The notes beneath the pieces were generated by a model. The model was given only the letters and a program-made list of their open reading frames with translations, ran no database searches and had not been told where the DNA came from. 64,000 nt of DNA from Paracoccaceae bacterium (GTDB lineage: Bacteria; Pseudomonadota; Alphaproteobacteria; Rhodobacterales; Rhodobacteraceae): contig JANQPC010000108.1 in assembly GCA_028285485.1 (NCBI GenBank), forward strand, positions 17,101 through 81,100, read 5' to 3'. A program made the position numbers and the translations under genes. Within the stretch, counting starts at the first letter, position 1, and the number at the start of each line of letters is the position of its first letter. Positions 25,577 to 34,192 of the stretch are shown piece after piece.

Positions 25577-26935
25577 ATGAAAAACAAACTCTACGCCGGC
25601 GCGGCGCTGATCGCGCTTACGGCTGGAATGGCGCAAGCCGACGGTCATCTGATGTTTGCGCCTGGCGATGGGCCCTTCAGCTGGGATTCCTATGAGGAAT
25701 ACAAGGCGGGCGCGCCGGATCTGAGCGGGCAGACGGTAACGATCTTCGGCCCCTGGCTTTCGCCCGAAGACGAAATCTTCCGAAGCGCCATCGCCTACTT
25801 CACCGATGCAACCGGCGCTGAGGTTACCTACACGGGCTCGGATGGGTTCGAGCAGCAGATCGTGATTGATGCCGAGGCCGGATCGCCGCCAAACATCGCG
25901 GTGTTCCCGCAGCCGGGCCTGGCCGCCACTATGGCCGCGCAAGGGCTTCTCACCCCGCTCAGCGATGACATGGCTTCGTGGGTTGCCGACAACTATGCCG
26001 CCGGGCAATCCTGGGTCGATCTTGGCACCTATCCCGATGCCGGCGGCGCCGATCAGTTCTACGGCTTCTTCTACAATGTGAACGTCAAGTCGCTTGTTTG
26101 GTATTCTCCGGAGAACTTCGAGGATGCCGATTACGAAGTGCCCGAGACGATGGAAGATCTGATCGCCTTGTCAGAACAGATCATCGCGGACGGCGAAACG
26201 CCGTGGTGCATCGGCCTCGGTTCGGGCCCGGCAACGGGCTGGCCCGCGACCGACTGGGTAGAAGACATCATGCTGCGCAGCCATGCGCCGGAGGTCTATG
26301 ACCAGTGGGTGCTGAACGAGATCCCGTTCAACGATCCGCAGGTGCTTGAGGCCATCGAAACCTTCGGAATGTTCGCAAAGAACGACGATATGGTTGCCGG
26401 TGGCAGCGCGGCGGTGGGATCCACCGATTTCCGCGATAGCCCCACGGGCCTCTTCTCCTCGCCGCCGCAGTGCTACATGCACCGCCAGGCTTCCTTCGCG
26501 ACGGCCTTCTTCCCCGATGATGTGGTGCCCGGCGAAGATGCCGATTTCTTCTACTTCCCGGCGTTCTCGGAGAAGGATCTCGGCAGCCCGGTTCTGGGCG
26601 GCGGCACGCTGATGGCGGTGACCGATCCCAGCGAGGCAACCATGGCGTTCATGGATTTCCTCAAGCAGCCCATCGCACATGAGGTGATGATGGCGCAAAC
26701 GGGCTTTCTCACCCCGCATACCGGCGTGAACCTCGATGCCTACAAGGATGGCATCTTGCGGGGCCAGGGCGAGATCCTGCTGAACGCCACGACCTTCCGC
26801 TTCGACGGGTCTGACCTGATGCCGGGCGCCGTTGGGGCGGGCAGCTTCTGGACTGGCATGGTTGATTACGTTGGCGGCGCCGAAGCCGCGGATGTTGCGG
26901 CCACGATCCAGCAGAGCTGGGACGCCATCAAGTAA
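25577..26935 (+). CDS. aglE: alpha-glucoside ABC transporter, substrate-binding protein
   Basis: A 452-residue extracellular solute-binding protein (family 1, MalE-like). The signal peptide MKNKLYAGAALIALTAGMAQA is followed by the mature protein, which should be periplasmic. QTVTIFGPWLSPED and GGGTLMAVTDPSEATMAFMDF are typical. The ATG at 25577 has a good site, GGGAGG, 9 bp upstream; the longer frame to 25511 runs through the operator and is not real. It is the first gene of aglEFGAK. By homology it binds alpha-glucosides such as maltose, sucrose or trehalose. Confidence 0.9.
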   Translation: MKNKLYAGAALIALTAGMAQADGHLMFAPGDGPFSWDSYEEYKAGAPDLSGQTVTIFGPWLSPEDEIFRSAIAYFTDATGAEVTYTGSDGFEQQIVIDAEAGSPPNIAVFPQPGLAATMAAQGLLTPLSDDMASWVADNYAAGQSWVDLGTYPDAGGADQFYGFFYNVNVKSLVWYSPENFEDADYEVPETMEDLIALSEQIIADGETPWCIGLGSGPATGWPATDWVEDIMLRSHAPEVYDQWVLNEIPFNDPQVLEAIETFGMFAKNDDMVAGGSAAVGSTDFRDSPTGLFSSPPQCYMHRQASFATAFFPDDVVPGEDADFFYFPAFSEKDLGSPVLGGGTLMAVTDPSEATMAFMDFLKQPIAHEVMMAQTGFLTPHTGVNLDAYKDGILRGQGEILLNATTFRFDGSDLMPGAVGAGSFWTGMVDYVGGAEAADVAATIQQSWDAIK

Positions 26936-26960
26936 GGCGCGTCGCGCCCACGCAAAAAAC

Positions 26961-26996
26961 GGCCTGGCCCGGGCGCAAAGCTGCCCGGGCCAGGCC
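26961..26996. terminator. strong intercistronic hairpin between aglE and aglF
   Basis: A perfect 14-bp GC stem (26961-26974 with 26983-26996) and an 8-nt loop, flanked by A6 on the left and A7 on the right. The A-tracts make it a textbook terminator only for the minus strand. For the agl mRNA it is better read as a 3'-stabilising or attenuating hairpin that raises binding-protein expression over the permeases. Confidence 0.7.
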
Positions 26997-27042
26997 AAAA
27001 AAACAGATCAAAGCCTAAAGCTTATCGTTCGGGGAGGTGGCC

Positions 27043-28050
27043 ATGCATCCAGCATTGCAAGGCGTCATAACGATCATCGTGGGTGTTGGTGGCTGTATCG
27101 GCTACTTCTACTTCGCCAACCTGTTTCTCGACAAAGTTCTCTTTCCCGCGCGGGGGCCCAATATCGGGCGCAACATCAACCGCGCCAACATGATCCGGCC
27201 CTGGGTGTTCCTGTTCCCGGCGATGTTCGCACTGGGCCTCTACCTGGCCTACCCGGTGGTGGAGACCATCCGCCTTTCGCTGACCGAACGCCTGCCGGGC
27301 GGCGAGTATCGGTTTGTAGGGCTGGAAAACTACCAGTTCATGTTCGCCGAGGCCAAGTTCTGGGAAGCGATGCGCAATAACCTGTTGTGGCTGATCGTGG
27401 TGCCCGCGGCCTCTACCGGCTTCGGCCTATTGGCCGCGCAACTGACCGACCGGCTGCGCTGGGGCAATATCGCCAAATCGATCATCTTCATGCCGATGGC
27501 GATCTCCCTCGTGGGGGCCGCGGTGATCTTCAAGCTCGTCTACGAGGCGCGGCCCGAAGACGTGGCGCAGATCGGCATCCTGAACCATCTCTATCTGCTC
27601 TTCGGCGGCAGCGAGCCCCAGCAATGGCTGCAGATCCCGTTCTGGAACAACATCTTCCTAATGATCGTGCTGATCTGGATCCAGACCGGCTTTGCAATGG
27701 TCATCCTCTCAGCAGCCCTGCGCGGCATTCCCGAGGAAACGGTTGAAGCCGCCATCGTTGACGGCGCCAACCCGTTCCAGATCTTCTTCAAGATCAAGAT
27801 CCCGCAGATCATGGGCACCATCGTCGTGGTCTGGACAACGATCACGATCGCCACGCTCAAGGTGTTCGACATCGTCTTTGCGATGACGAACGGGCAATGG
27901 GAAACACAGGTTCTCGCCAACTACATGTATGACAAGCTCTTCCGCGCCAATGACTGGGGCGTGGGCTCGGCCAGCGCGATGATTATCATGCTGATGGTCC
28001 TGCCGATCCTTGTCTGGAACGTCTACAACGCCCGCAAGGAGATGCGCTGA
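27043..28050 (+). CDS. aglF: alpha-glucoside ABC transporter permease
   Basis: A 335-residue inner-membrane permease of the MalF type with about seven hydrophobic segments. The cytoplasmic EAA loop that docks the ATPase is visible as EAAIVDGANPFQIFFKIKIP. The ATG at 27043 is preferred over the GTG at 27037 because GGGGAGG (27031-27037) would overlap the latter. It forms the membrane channel with AglG, powered by AglK and fed by AglE. The stop overlaps the aglG ATG by one base. Confidence 0.9.
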   Translation: MHPALQGVITIIVGVGGCIGYFYFANLFLDKVLFPARGPNIGRNINRANMIRPWVFLFPAMFALGLYLAYPVVETIRLSLTERLPGGEYRFVGLENYQFMFAEAKFWEAMRNNLLWLIVVPAASTGFGLLAAQLTDRLRWGNIAKSIIFMPMAISLVGAAVIFKLVYEARPEDVAQIGILNHLYLLFGGSEPQQWLQIPFWNNIFLMIVLIWIQTGFAMVILSAALRGIPEETVEAAIVDGANPFQIFFKIKIPQIMGTIVVVWTTITIATLKVFDIVFAMTNGQWETQVLANYMYDKLFRANDWGVGSASAMIIMLMVLPILVWNVYNARKEMR

Positions 28051-29207
28051 TGGATAGCATTGCCGGTCAGAAGCCCGCCGTTGTCTGGGCGCTCAACATC
28101 TCCGTGGTGGTACTGGTCCTGCTCTGGATTTTCCCGACGCTGGGGCTTTTCGTCTCCTCGTTTAGAACGGGCGATCAGATCACGGCATCGGGCTGGTGGT
28201 CATCGATGTTCCCCGCCGAGCAGGTGCTGCAGATCCGCGCCGCCGATCCCGATGACAACCGGGTTGACATCGGCAACGGCCGCTATGCGGTTGAGGGCAA
28301 CCTCTTCGGCGAGGAGGGTCTTCAGGGCACGATGAACGCCTGGGGCACGTCAAGCCGTGCGCTTGGTGCCTATGAGCCCGGCGAAACCGCTGATCTGGGC
28401 GATGGCGAAACCATGACCCTGCAGGCGGATGGCTCATATGTTTGGGAAGGCAATGACGATCAGATCAGCGGGCGCGCGCAGCGCGTTTTCGTTACCGCCA
28501 CGCAGCCGCCGGATTTCACGTTCGCAAACTACAACTTCGTGCTCTTCGATGAAAACAATTCCGAGGGCATGGCGCGGGCCTTCCTCAACACGCTCACAGT
28601 GGTGATCCCGGCCACGATCATCCCGATCCTCGTTGCGGCCTTTGCGGCCTATGCGCTGGCGTGGATGGATTTCCCCGGCCGCGCGCTTCTGATTGCCGCC
28701 GTGGTGGCCCTTCTGGTGGTGCCGCTACAACTTGCGCTGATCCCGCTTTTGTCGCTGCACAACGCGATCGGAATCGGAAAGGGGTATCTGGGGGTCTGGC
28801 TTGCCCATACAGGGTTTGGCTTACCCCTGGCGATCTATCTCTTACGCAACTACATGGTCGGCCTGCCGCGGGACATTATCGAGAACGCGAAGGTGGATGG
28901 CGCCACGGATTTCCAGATCTTCACCAAGATCATCCTGCCGCTTTCCTTCCCCGCGCTCGCCTCCTTCGCGATCTTCCAATTTTTGTGGACATGGAATGAT
29001 CTGCTCGTCGCGCTGGTGTTCCTGATCGATGCATCGGGCGAGACCACGGTGATGACCCGCCAGATCGTGGAGCTTCTGGGCACCCGCGGCGGCGATTGGG
29101 AAATCCTCGCAACGGCAGCCTTCGTTTCGATTGCCGTTCCGCTTGTCGTCTTCTTCGCGATGCAACGCTACCTCGTGCGCGGCCTTCTGGCCGGCTCTGT
29201 CAAATAG
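28050..29207 (+). CDS. aglG: alpha-glucoside ABC transporter permease (MalG type)
   Basis: A 385-residue permease, with the EAA loop read as ENAKVDGATDFQIFTKIILP. It is longer than MalG because about 120 mostly hydrophilic residues (about 45-165) are inserted between the first and second membrane helices. This probably forms a periplasmic domain like that known for the second loop of MalF and is characteristic of AglG. One-base overlap with aglF. Inner membrane. Confidence 0.9.
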   Translation: MDSIAGQKPAVVWALNISVVVLVLLWIFPTLGLFVSSFRTGDQITASGWWSSMFPAEQVLQIRAADPDDNRVDIGNGRYAVEGNLFGEEGLQGTMNAWGTSSRALGAYEPGETADLGDGETMTLQADGSYVWEGNDDQISGRAQRVFVTATQPPDFTFANYNFVLFDENNSEGMARAFLNTLTVVIPATIIPILVAAFAAYALAWMDFPGRALLIAAVVALLVVPLQLALIPLLSLHNAIGIGKGYLGVWLAHTGFGLPLAIYLLRNYMVGLPRDIIENAKVDGATDFQIFTKIILPLSFPALASFAIFQFLWTWNDLLVALVFLIDASGETTVMTRQIVELLGTRGGDWEILATAAFVSIAVPLVVFFAMQRYLVRGLLAGSVK

Positions 29208-29225
29208 GAAAGGAGTGTCGGGCCG

Positions 29226-30890
29226 ATGAACCTGCTCGATACGATGGTTGAAGAACGGCCCGTTCAGGCGGGCACGGATGTCGATTGGTGGCGCGGCGCG
29301 GTGATCTACCAGATCTACCCGCGTTCGTTCCAGGATTCGAACGGCGATGGGGTGGGGGATCTGGCCGGGATCATCCATCGGCTGCCCCATGTGGCCAGCC
29401 TTGGCGTGGATGCGATCTGGATCTCGCCCTTCTTCCGCTCGCCAATGCTCGATTTCGGCTACGATGTGTCGGATTACCGCGATGTCGATCCGATGTTCGG
29501 CACGTTGGGGGATTTCGACGCGCTGGTGAACCGCGCCCATGAACTGGGGCTCAAGGTTCTGATCGATCTGGTGCTGAGCCACACCTCGCACCAGCACCCC
29601 TGGTTCCTGGAAAGCCGGGCGGGGCGGGATAACGCCAAGGCCGATTGGTATGTCTGGGCCGATGCCAAGCCCGATGGCACCCCGCCCAACAACTGGCTAT
29701 CGATCTTCGGCGGCTCGGCCTGGGAATGGGATGGGGAGCGTATGCAGTACTACCTGCACAACTTCCTCTCCGAACAGCCCGATCTGAATCTGCACAACAC
29801 CGATGTGCAGGACGCGCTTCTGGATGTTGTGCGATACTGGCTTGAACGCGGCGTGGATGGCTTCCGGCTCGACACCATCAACTTCTATTTTCACGATCCC
29901 AAACTGCGCGCGAACCCCGCGCTTCTGCCCGAGGATCGCAATGACGATATCGCGCCCAGCGTGAACCCCTATAACTGGCAGGATCACAAGTTCGATAAGA
30001 ACCAGCCCGAGAACATCGCCTTTCTAAAGCGCTTCCGCGAAGTCCTGGATGAATTTCCCGGCTCAACTGCCGTGGGCGAGGTGGGCGATGCCCAATACGG
30101 GGCCGAGATCCAGGCGGCCTATACCGCGGGCGATGACAAAGTGCATATGTGCTACGATTTCTCGTTCCTCTCGGGCAGCAAGCCGAACGGGGATTGGGTG
30201 GCCAAGATCATCCGCAAGTTCGAGGCCACGATTGGCGATGGCTGGGCCTGCTGGGCGTTTTCGAACCATGACGTTGTGCGCCACCCCTCGCGCTGGAACC
30301 TCGGCGAAGAGGCCAAGCGGCTTTATGCGGCGATGCTGATGAGCCTGCGGGGATCGGTCTGCCTTTATCAGGGTGAGGAACTGGGGCTCACCGAGGCCTA
30401 CGTGGCCTTCGAGGAATTGCAGGATCCCTATGGCATCCGCTTCTGGCCCAAGTTCAAGGGCCGCGATGGCTGCCGCACCCCGATCCCCTGGGTGAGCGAT
30501 AACCAGAATGGCGGCTTCTCCGATGGCAAGCCCTGGCTGCCTATGGCGATGGAGCATCTGCACCGCTCTGTCATGCAGCAGGAGCGGGATGAGGATTCCA
30601 CGCTGGCCTTCTACAAGGCGCTGATCGCCTTCCGCAAAGCGCATCCCGCGCTCATCAAGGGCGCGCTTGAGGTGCATGAGGCGCGCGAGGATCACCTCTC
30701 GCTCATTCGCAGCCATGAGGGCACGCGGATCTTTTGCGCCTTCAACCTTTCGAACACCGCGCAGCCGGTCACGCTGCCCGAAGGCGACTGGCGCGAAGAC
30801 AAGGGTGCGCCGTTCGCCCCCATCACCACCGACAGGGGCATCACCCTGCCGCCCTATCACGCCTATTTCGGCGTGGAAGAAAGCCAATAA
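29226..30890 (+). CDS. aglA: GH13 alpha-glucosidase
   Basis: A 554-residue cytoplasmic GH13 enzyme that cleaves terminal alpha-1,4-linked glucose from imported sugars. Conserved regions in order are AVIYQIYPRSFQDSNGDGVG, DLVLSHTSHQHPWF, DGFRLDTINF with the nucleophile Asp216, the acid/base Glu285 in AVGEVGDAQ, and FSNHDVVRH with Asp349. A C-terminal beta domain follows. A site GGAAAGGAG lies just before the ATG. The gene sits between the permeases and the ATPase exactly as in the aglEFGAK operon of rhizobia. Confidence 0.92.
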   Translation: MNLLDTMVEERPVQAGTDVDWWRGAVIYQIYPRSFQDSNGDGVGDLAGIIHRLPHVASLGVDAIWISPFFRSPMLDFGYDVSDYRDVDPMFGTLGDFDALVNRAHELGLKVLIDLVLSHTSHQHPWFLESRAGRDNAKADWYVWADAKPDGTPPNNWLSIFGGSAWEWDGERMQYYLHNFLSEQPDLNLHNTDVQDALLDVVRYWLERGVDGFRLDTINFYFHDPKLRANPALLPEDRNDDIAPSVNPYNWQDHKFDKNQPENIAFLKRFREVLDEFPGSTAVGEVGDAQYGAEIQAAYTAGDDKVHMCYDFSFLSGSKPNGDWVAKIIRKFEATIGDGWACWAFSNHDVVRHPSRWNLGEEAKRLYAAMLMSLRGSVCLYQGEELGLTEAYVAFEELQDPYGIRFWPKFKGRDGCRTPIPWVSDNQNGGFSDGKPWLPMAMEHLHRSVMQQERDEDSTLAFYKALIAFRKAHPALIKGALEVHEAREDHLSLIRSHEGTRIFCAFNLSNTAQPVTLPEGDWREDKGAPFAPITTDRGITLPPYHAYFGVEESQ

Positions 30891-30920
30891 ACACGCGGAA
30901 ATTCGCGGGGAGGAGGAGAC

Positions 30921-32009
30921 ATGGCCAATCTGAAGCTCACCGATGTGGGCAAGGCCTATGGTGGCACCGTGGAGGTGCTGAAAAACATCGATCTGGATAT
31001 CTCCACGGGCGAGCTGATCGTCTTTGTCGGCCCGTCGGGCTGCGGCAAGTCCACCCTGCTGCGGATGATTGCGGGGCTGGAACAGATCACCAGCGGCACA
31101 TTGGAAATCGATGACGTCGTGGTCAACGATGTGCCGCCCTCGCAGCGGGGCATCGCCATGGTGTTCCAATCCTACGCGCTCTACCCGCATATGACGGTTT
31201 ACGACAACATGGCCTTCGCGCTCCGGCTTGCGAAGAAACCGGAAAATGAGATCAAGGCGGCGGTGCAATCGGCGGCCGACAAGCTGCAGCTTGTCGAATA
31301 TCTCGATCGCCTGCCCAAGGCGCTTTCGGGCGGGCAGCGGCAGCGGGTGGCCATCGGCCGGTCGATCGTGCGCGACCCGAAAGTGTATCTTTTCGATGAG
31401 CCGCTTTCGAACCTGGATGCCGCGCTGCGCGTGGCCACCCGGATCGAAATCGCCCAGTTGAAAGAGGCGATGCCGGAATCGACGATGATCTACGTGACCC
31501 ACGATCAGGTGGAAGCGATGACGCTGGCCTCCCGCATCGTGGTTCTGGCCAACAAGGGCATCGCGCAGGTGGGCTCGCCGCTGGAGCTTTACGAAACGCC
31601 CAATAGCGAATTCGTGGCGCAGTTCATCGGCTCACCCGCGATGAACCTCCTGCCGGGTGAGATCGTGGGCACAGGCGAACAGACGACGATCAAGCTGGAA
31701 AACAACGGCCAGGCGATCTCAAGCGTGCCCACACAGGCCTCGGATATGGGGCTGAAGGTGAATGTGGGCGTGCGGCCTGAGGATTTCGTCGAAACCGAGG
31801 GCCAGCATATCTATGACGGAACCGTGGACTTCGTTGAAGCGCTGGGCGAGGTGACGCTGCTTTACTTCAAGGCCGCCGAGGGCCGCGATCCGGTTCTGGC
31901 GAAGCTTCAGGGCATTCACCGCGATGTGCGGGGGAAAGCCGTCAAGCTGACCGCGGCGCCGGACAAGGTGCATGTGTTCTCGAACGGGATATCGCTGCGG
32001 TATCGCTAG
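30921..32009 (+). CDS. aglK: alpha-glucoside ABC transporter ATP-binding protein
   Basis: A 362-residue MalK-like ATPase. Walker A is GPSGCGKST (37-45), the signature is ALSGGQRQRVAIGRSI, Walker B is VYLFDEPLSNLDA, and the switch His is in VTHDQVEAM. A C-terminal OB-fold regulatory domain (from about residue 240) is present, as in MalK/UgpC-type proteins. GAGGAGGAGA lies immediately upstream of the ATG. It is the last gene of the agl operon. Cytoplasmic, bound to AglF/AglG. Confidence 0.92.
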   Translation: MANLKLTDVGKAYGGTVEVLKNIDLDISTGELIVFVGPSGCGKSTLLRMIAGLEQITSGTLEIDDVVVNDVPPSQRGIAMVFQSYALYPHMTVYDNMAFALRLAKKPENEIKAAVQSAADKLQLVEYLDRLPKALSGGQRQRVAIGRSIVRDPKVYLFDEPLSNLDAALRVATRIEIAQLKEAMPESTMIYVTHDQVEAMTLASRIVVLANKGIAQVGSPLELYETPNSEFVAQFIGSPAMNLLPGEIVGTGEQTTIKLENNGQAISSVPTQASDMGLKVNVGVRPEDFVETEGQHIYDGTVDFVEALGEVTLLYFKAAEGRDPVLAKLQGIHRDVRGKAVKLTAAPDKVHVFSNGISLRYR

Positions 32010-32075
32010 GGTGCGCGTGTAGGCTTAGCTGAGCGCCTCAATGCATTGAAATGAATGGCCTATCTGGCAGGGCGC

Positions 32076-32831
32076 CTAGCCGGTGACCCGCCGCCAGAGC
32101 CCGGCTGCGCGGGCGGCGGAGCCCGGCGCAAGCGCGGCCAGCAGGGTCATCCCATCGGCGCGCGCGGCAATTACCGTATCGCCGCCTTCAGCCAGCGAAA
32201 GCGCGGTCATGGCTGCGCCGTCGCCCGGCGGCAGCAGCGCATCGGCCTCCACGCCATCCAGCCGGTCCAGCGCCTCGCTTTCACCGGCGCTGGCGCTTTC
32301 CTCGCCCCCGATCAGCCGCCACGCCTGCGTGGCTTCGCCAAGTTCGGCCAGATAGCTGTCAATCACCGCGCCATCGGCGCCTGCGGGCCCGGCCAGCGCC
32401 AGGCCCCAGGCATCGGCCAGCGCACTGGCCGAGATCCCGGGATCGGCCGGGCCAACCTCGCGCTCAAGCGGCCCGACCCGGGCGTGAAGCGCGCGGGCCT
32501 CGCCAAACGCCGCCTCGAAATAGGCGCCAAGTTCGCCCGCGAGCGCGGGATCGCCGCCATCAAGATCGCGGCCTTCCAACGCCTGATGCGCGCCCCCGGC
32601 ATCGCCATAGACACGCAGAAGCCTGCGCCCCGTGACCTCGCAGCGGATCCGGCGCCCGCCCGCAGCATCGATGGTGAGAGTTCGGGGCAGAACCAGCGTA
32701 TCGATCTCGCGCAACACCGCGGCCATCAGCGCGGCATGGCTATCGCCCCGCAGGGCCCGGCCTTTTGCCCCCGGCATTCCGGCCTCTGCCACGGCGGCGA
32801 GCTTCGCCTCAAGATGTGCCTTCCCGCTCAT
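32076..32831 (-). CDS. protein of unknown function, last gene of the kinase/dynamin operon
   Basis: A 251-residue soluble protein rich in Ala, Gly and Glu, with no membrane segment and no domain I recognise. The N-terminal third looks helical and then strand-rich (DTLVLPRTLTIDAAGG, RRIRCEVTGRRLLRVYGD). The last 50 residues again look like strands with a short helix, and could form a roadblock-like or PAS-like fold, but this is weak. It starts 3 bp after the roadblock gene stop, so it is surely co-translated with it. Convergent with aglK. Confidence 0.7.
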   Translation of the reverse strand: MSGKAHLEAKLAAVAEAGMPGAKGRALRGDSHAALMAAVLREIDTLVLPRTLTIDAAGGRRIRCEVTGRRLLRVYGDAGGAHQALEGRDLDGGDPALAGELGAYFEAAFGEARALHARVGPLEREVGPADPGISASALADAWGLALAGPAGADGAVIDSYLAELGEATQAWRLIGGEESASAGESEALDRLDGVEADALLPPGDGAAMTALSLAEGGDTVIAARADGMTLLAALAPGSAARAAGLWRRVTG

Positions 32832-32834
32832 CGG

Positions 32835-33176
32835 TTAGCGCGCCAGTGCCGCGGCTGTCGCGCGGCCCTCGGCCTCAAGCGCGGCCACATCGGCCCCGGG
32901 TGCGGCCACGAGGCAGAGCGCCTCATCAGGGCTGGCCGGGGCGCGGAAGATGAGGAGCGTTTCAAGCGATGTCAGGCGCAGGGCCATCTCGGCCTTGCCG
33001 CCTGCGCTGCCCAGAAGCTCCGCCGCCTGGGCGCAAAAGGCATCGAGCCGTTCCTGGGGCGGGTCAATCGCTGCCGATGCGCACAACACGGTTCCCGACG
33101 CGTGATCAACAAACGCCGCTGTCTCCACGCCATCCGCCCGCTTGCGGAGCGCTACTAGCTCTTCCATGGCTGTCAT
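32835..33176 (-). CDS. roadblock/LC7-like small protein
   Basis: About 113 residues from the ATG at 33176 (a second ATG is three codons on, and the frame is open to 33242). The pattern helix - two strands - helix - strands - helix fits the roadblock/LC7 fold: MEELVALRKRADGVETAAFV, DHASGTVLCAS, a helix RLDAFCAQAAELLGS, LETLLIFRAPASPDEALCLV, then a terminal helix. In MglA/MglB and related systems roadblock proteins are partners or activators of small GTPases, which fits the GTPase genes directly upstream. The fold call is inferred by eye and needs structure prediction. Confidence 0.6.
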   Translation of the reverse strand: MTAMEELVALRKRADGVETAAFVDHASGTVLCASAAIDPPQERLDAFCAQAAELLGSAGGKAEMALRLTSLETLLIFRAPASPDEALCLVAAPGADVAALEAEGRATAAALAR

Positions 33177-33251
33177 CTGCCCGGCCCCATCGTTAGCGGG
33201 GGTTATCGCACACCTTTCGCGCTCTGCAAAGCGCGGGCGCACCAGGGCGAT

Positions 33252-34175
33252 TTAGGTTGGCGAGGGTGGCCGCGGCGTGGTGCCGCGCGGGGGCCGCGGG
33301 CGCGGGCTATCGGCCTTGGCCTCCACTCTGCGGGGGATTACGCCAGCGGCAGGCGCGGCGCCTGCAGGCTGCGGGGCGGCCAGGGGGGCCACCGTTTCTG
33401 GCAGCGCGTCGGGCGCTTCGGGCGCCTCCTGATTCAGCTTGTAGACGGGGCGCCGCGCAACGGGGCCAGCCGCGGCATTCTGGGCGCGCGCCTGTCCATC
33501 AAGCGACATCACGATATCGAGCAGGGCGGTTACGAACGCTTCCGCGCCACTGGCGATCCAGCGATCGCGGTCATCGCCCGAGCCCAACGCCTCGATCAAA
33601 GAGATCGGGAAAACCTCGCGAAAGAGCGGCCCGGCCTCTTTCTGAACGCGCGCCAGAACGCGGGCGCGATCTCGTTCGCTCAGGATCTTGTCCCACCGCG
33701 TGAGCAGCAGAAGGCTCCAATCGCGCAGCCTCTCGGGCAGCTCTTCCCAGGCGCCTGCCTCCGATTGCCGCCAGGCCTGCGTGGCGTGGCTGCACCAGAT
33801 CACCCCATCGGCGTAATGGATCGCCCGCTGCCACACTTCGGGTGACATGTTGGGATCGGAATTGCCGGGCATATCCATGATGTCAAACAGCTCAAGGATA
33901 TCGGTTTCTAGATACACCTTGATGTAGCTCGTGGCGTCGATCGAAACGTCGGCAATCTGCGCCTCGGTGATCTGTGTGCGGTTGCCATCAAGCCCCATCA
34001 CATATGGGTCGCCAGAGCCGTAGCTGTACCAGACGGGCGGCAGTTGCGTGGCCGTTACCTGGGTGGGCGAGCGGCCTTCGCAGATCAGAAGGTTCGCCAG
34101 CGTGCTTTTTCCCGCGCTGAACTCGCCCATCAGAGCGATCACTGGTTTCGGCGCGGGGCGGGGGGCGTCAGGCAT
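33252..34175 (-). CDS. dynamin-type small GTPase with Pro-rich tail
   Basis: A 307-residue GTPase. G1 is GEFSAGKST (17-25), the form typical of dynamin-like proteins. Thr41 or Thr43 is the candidate G2, G3 is DMPG (101-104) and G4 is TRWDK (159-163) in place of TKxD. The GTPase domain ends near residue 215. About 90 residues rich in Pro and Ala follow (ending RPRPPRGTTPRPPSPT), likely a flexible interaction tail. No membrane helix. It starts 17 bp after the dynamin-like gene stop and 75 bp precede the roadblock gene. Without the helical stalk of full dynamins it may act as a regulatory partner of the larger GTPase. Confidence 0.8.
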   Translation of the reverse strand: MPDAPRPAPKPVIALMGEFSAGKSTLANLLICEGRSPTQVTATQLPPVWYSYGSGDPYVMGLDGNRTQITEAQIADVSIDATSYIKVYLETDILELFDIMDMPGNSDPNMSPEVWQRAIHYADGVIWCSHATQAWRQSEAGAWEELPERLRDWSLLLLTRWDKILSERDRARVLARVQKEAGPLFREVFPISLIEALGSGDDRDRWIASGAEAFVTALLDIVMSLDGQARAQNAAAGPVARRPVYKLNQEAPEAPDALPETVAPLAAPQPAGAAPAAGVIPRRVEAKADSPRPRPPRGTTPRPPSPT

Positions 34176-34192
34176 CGGCGGCTCCGTCGGCG

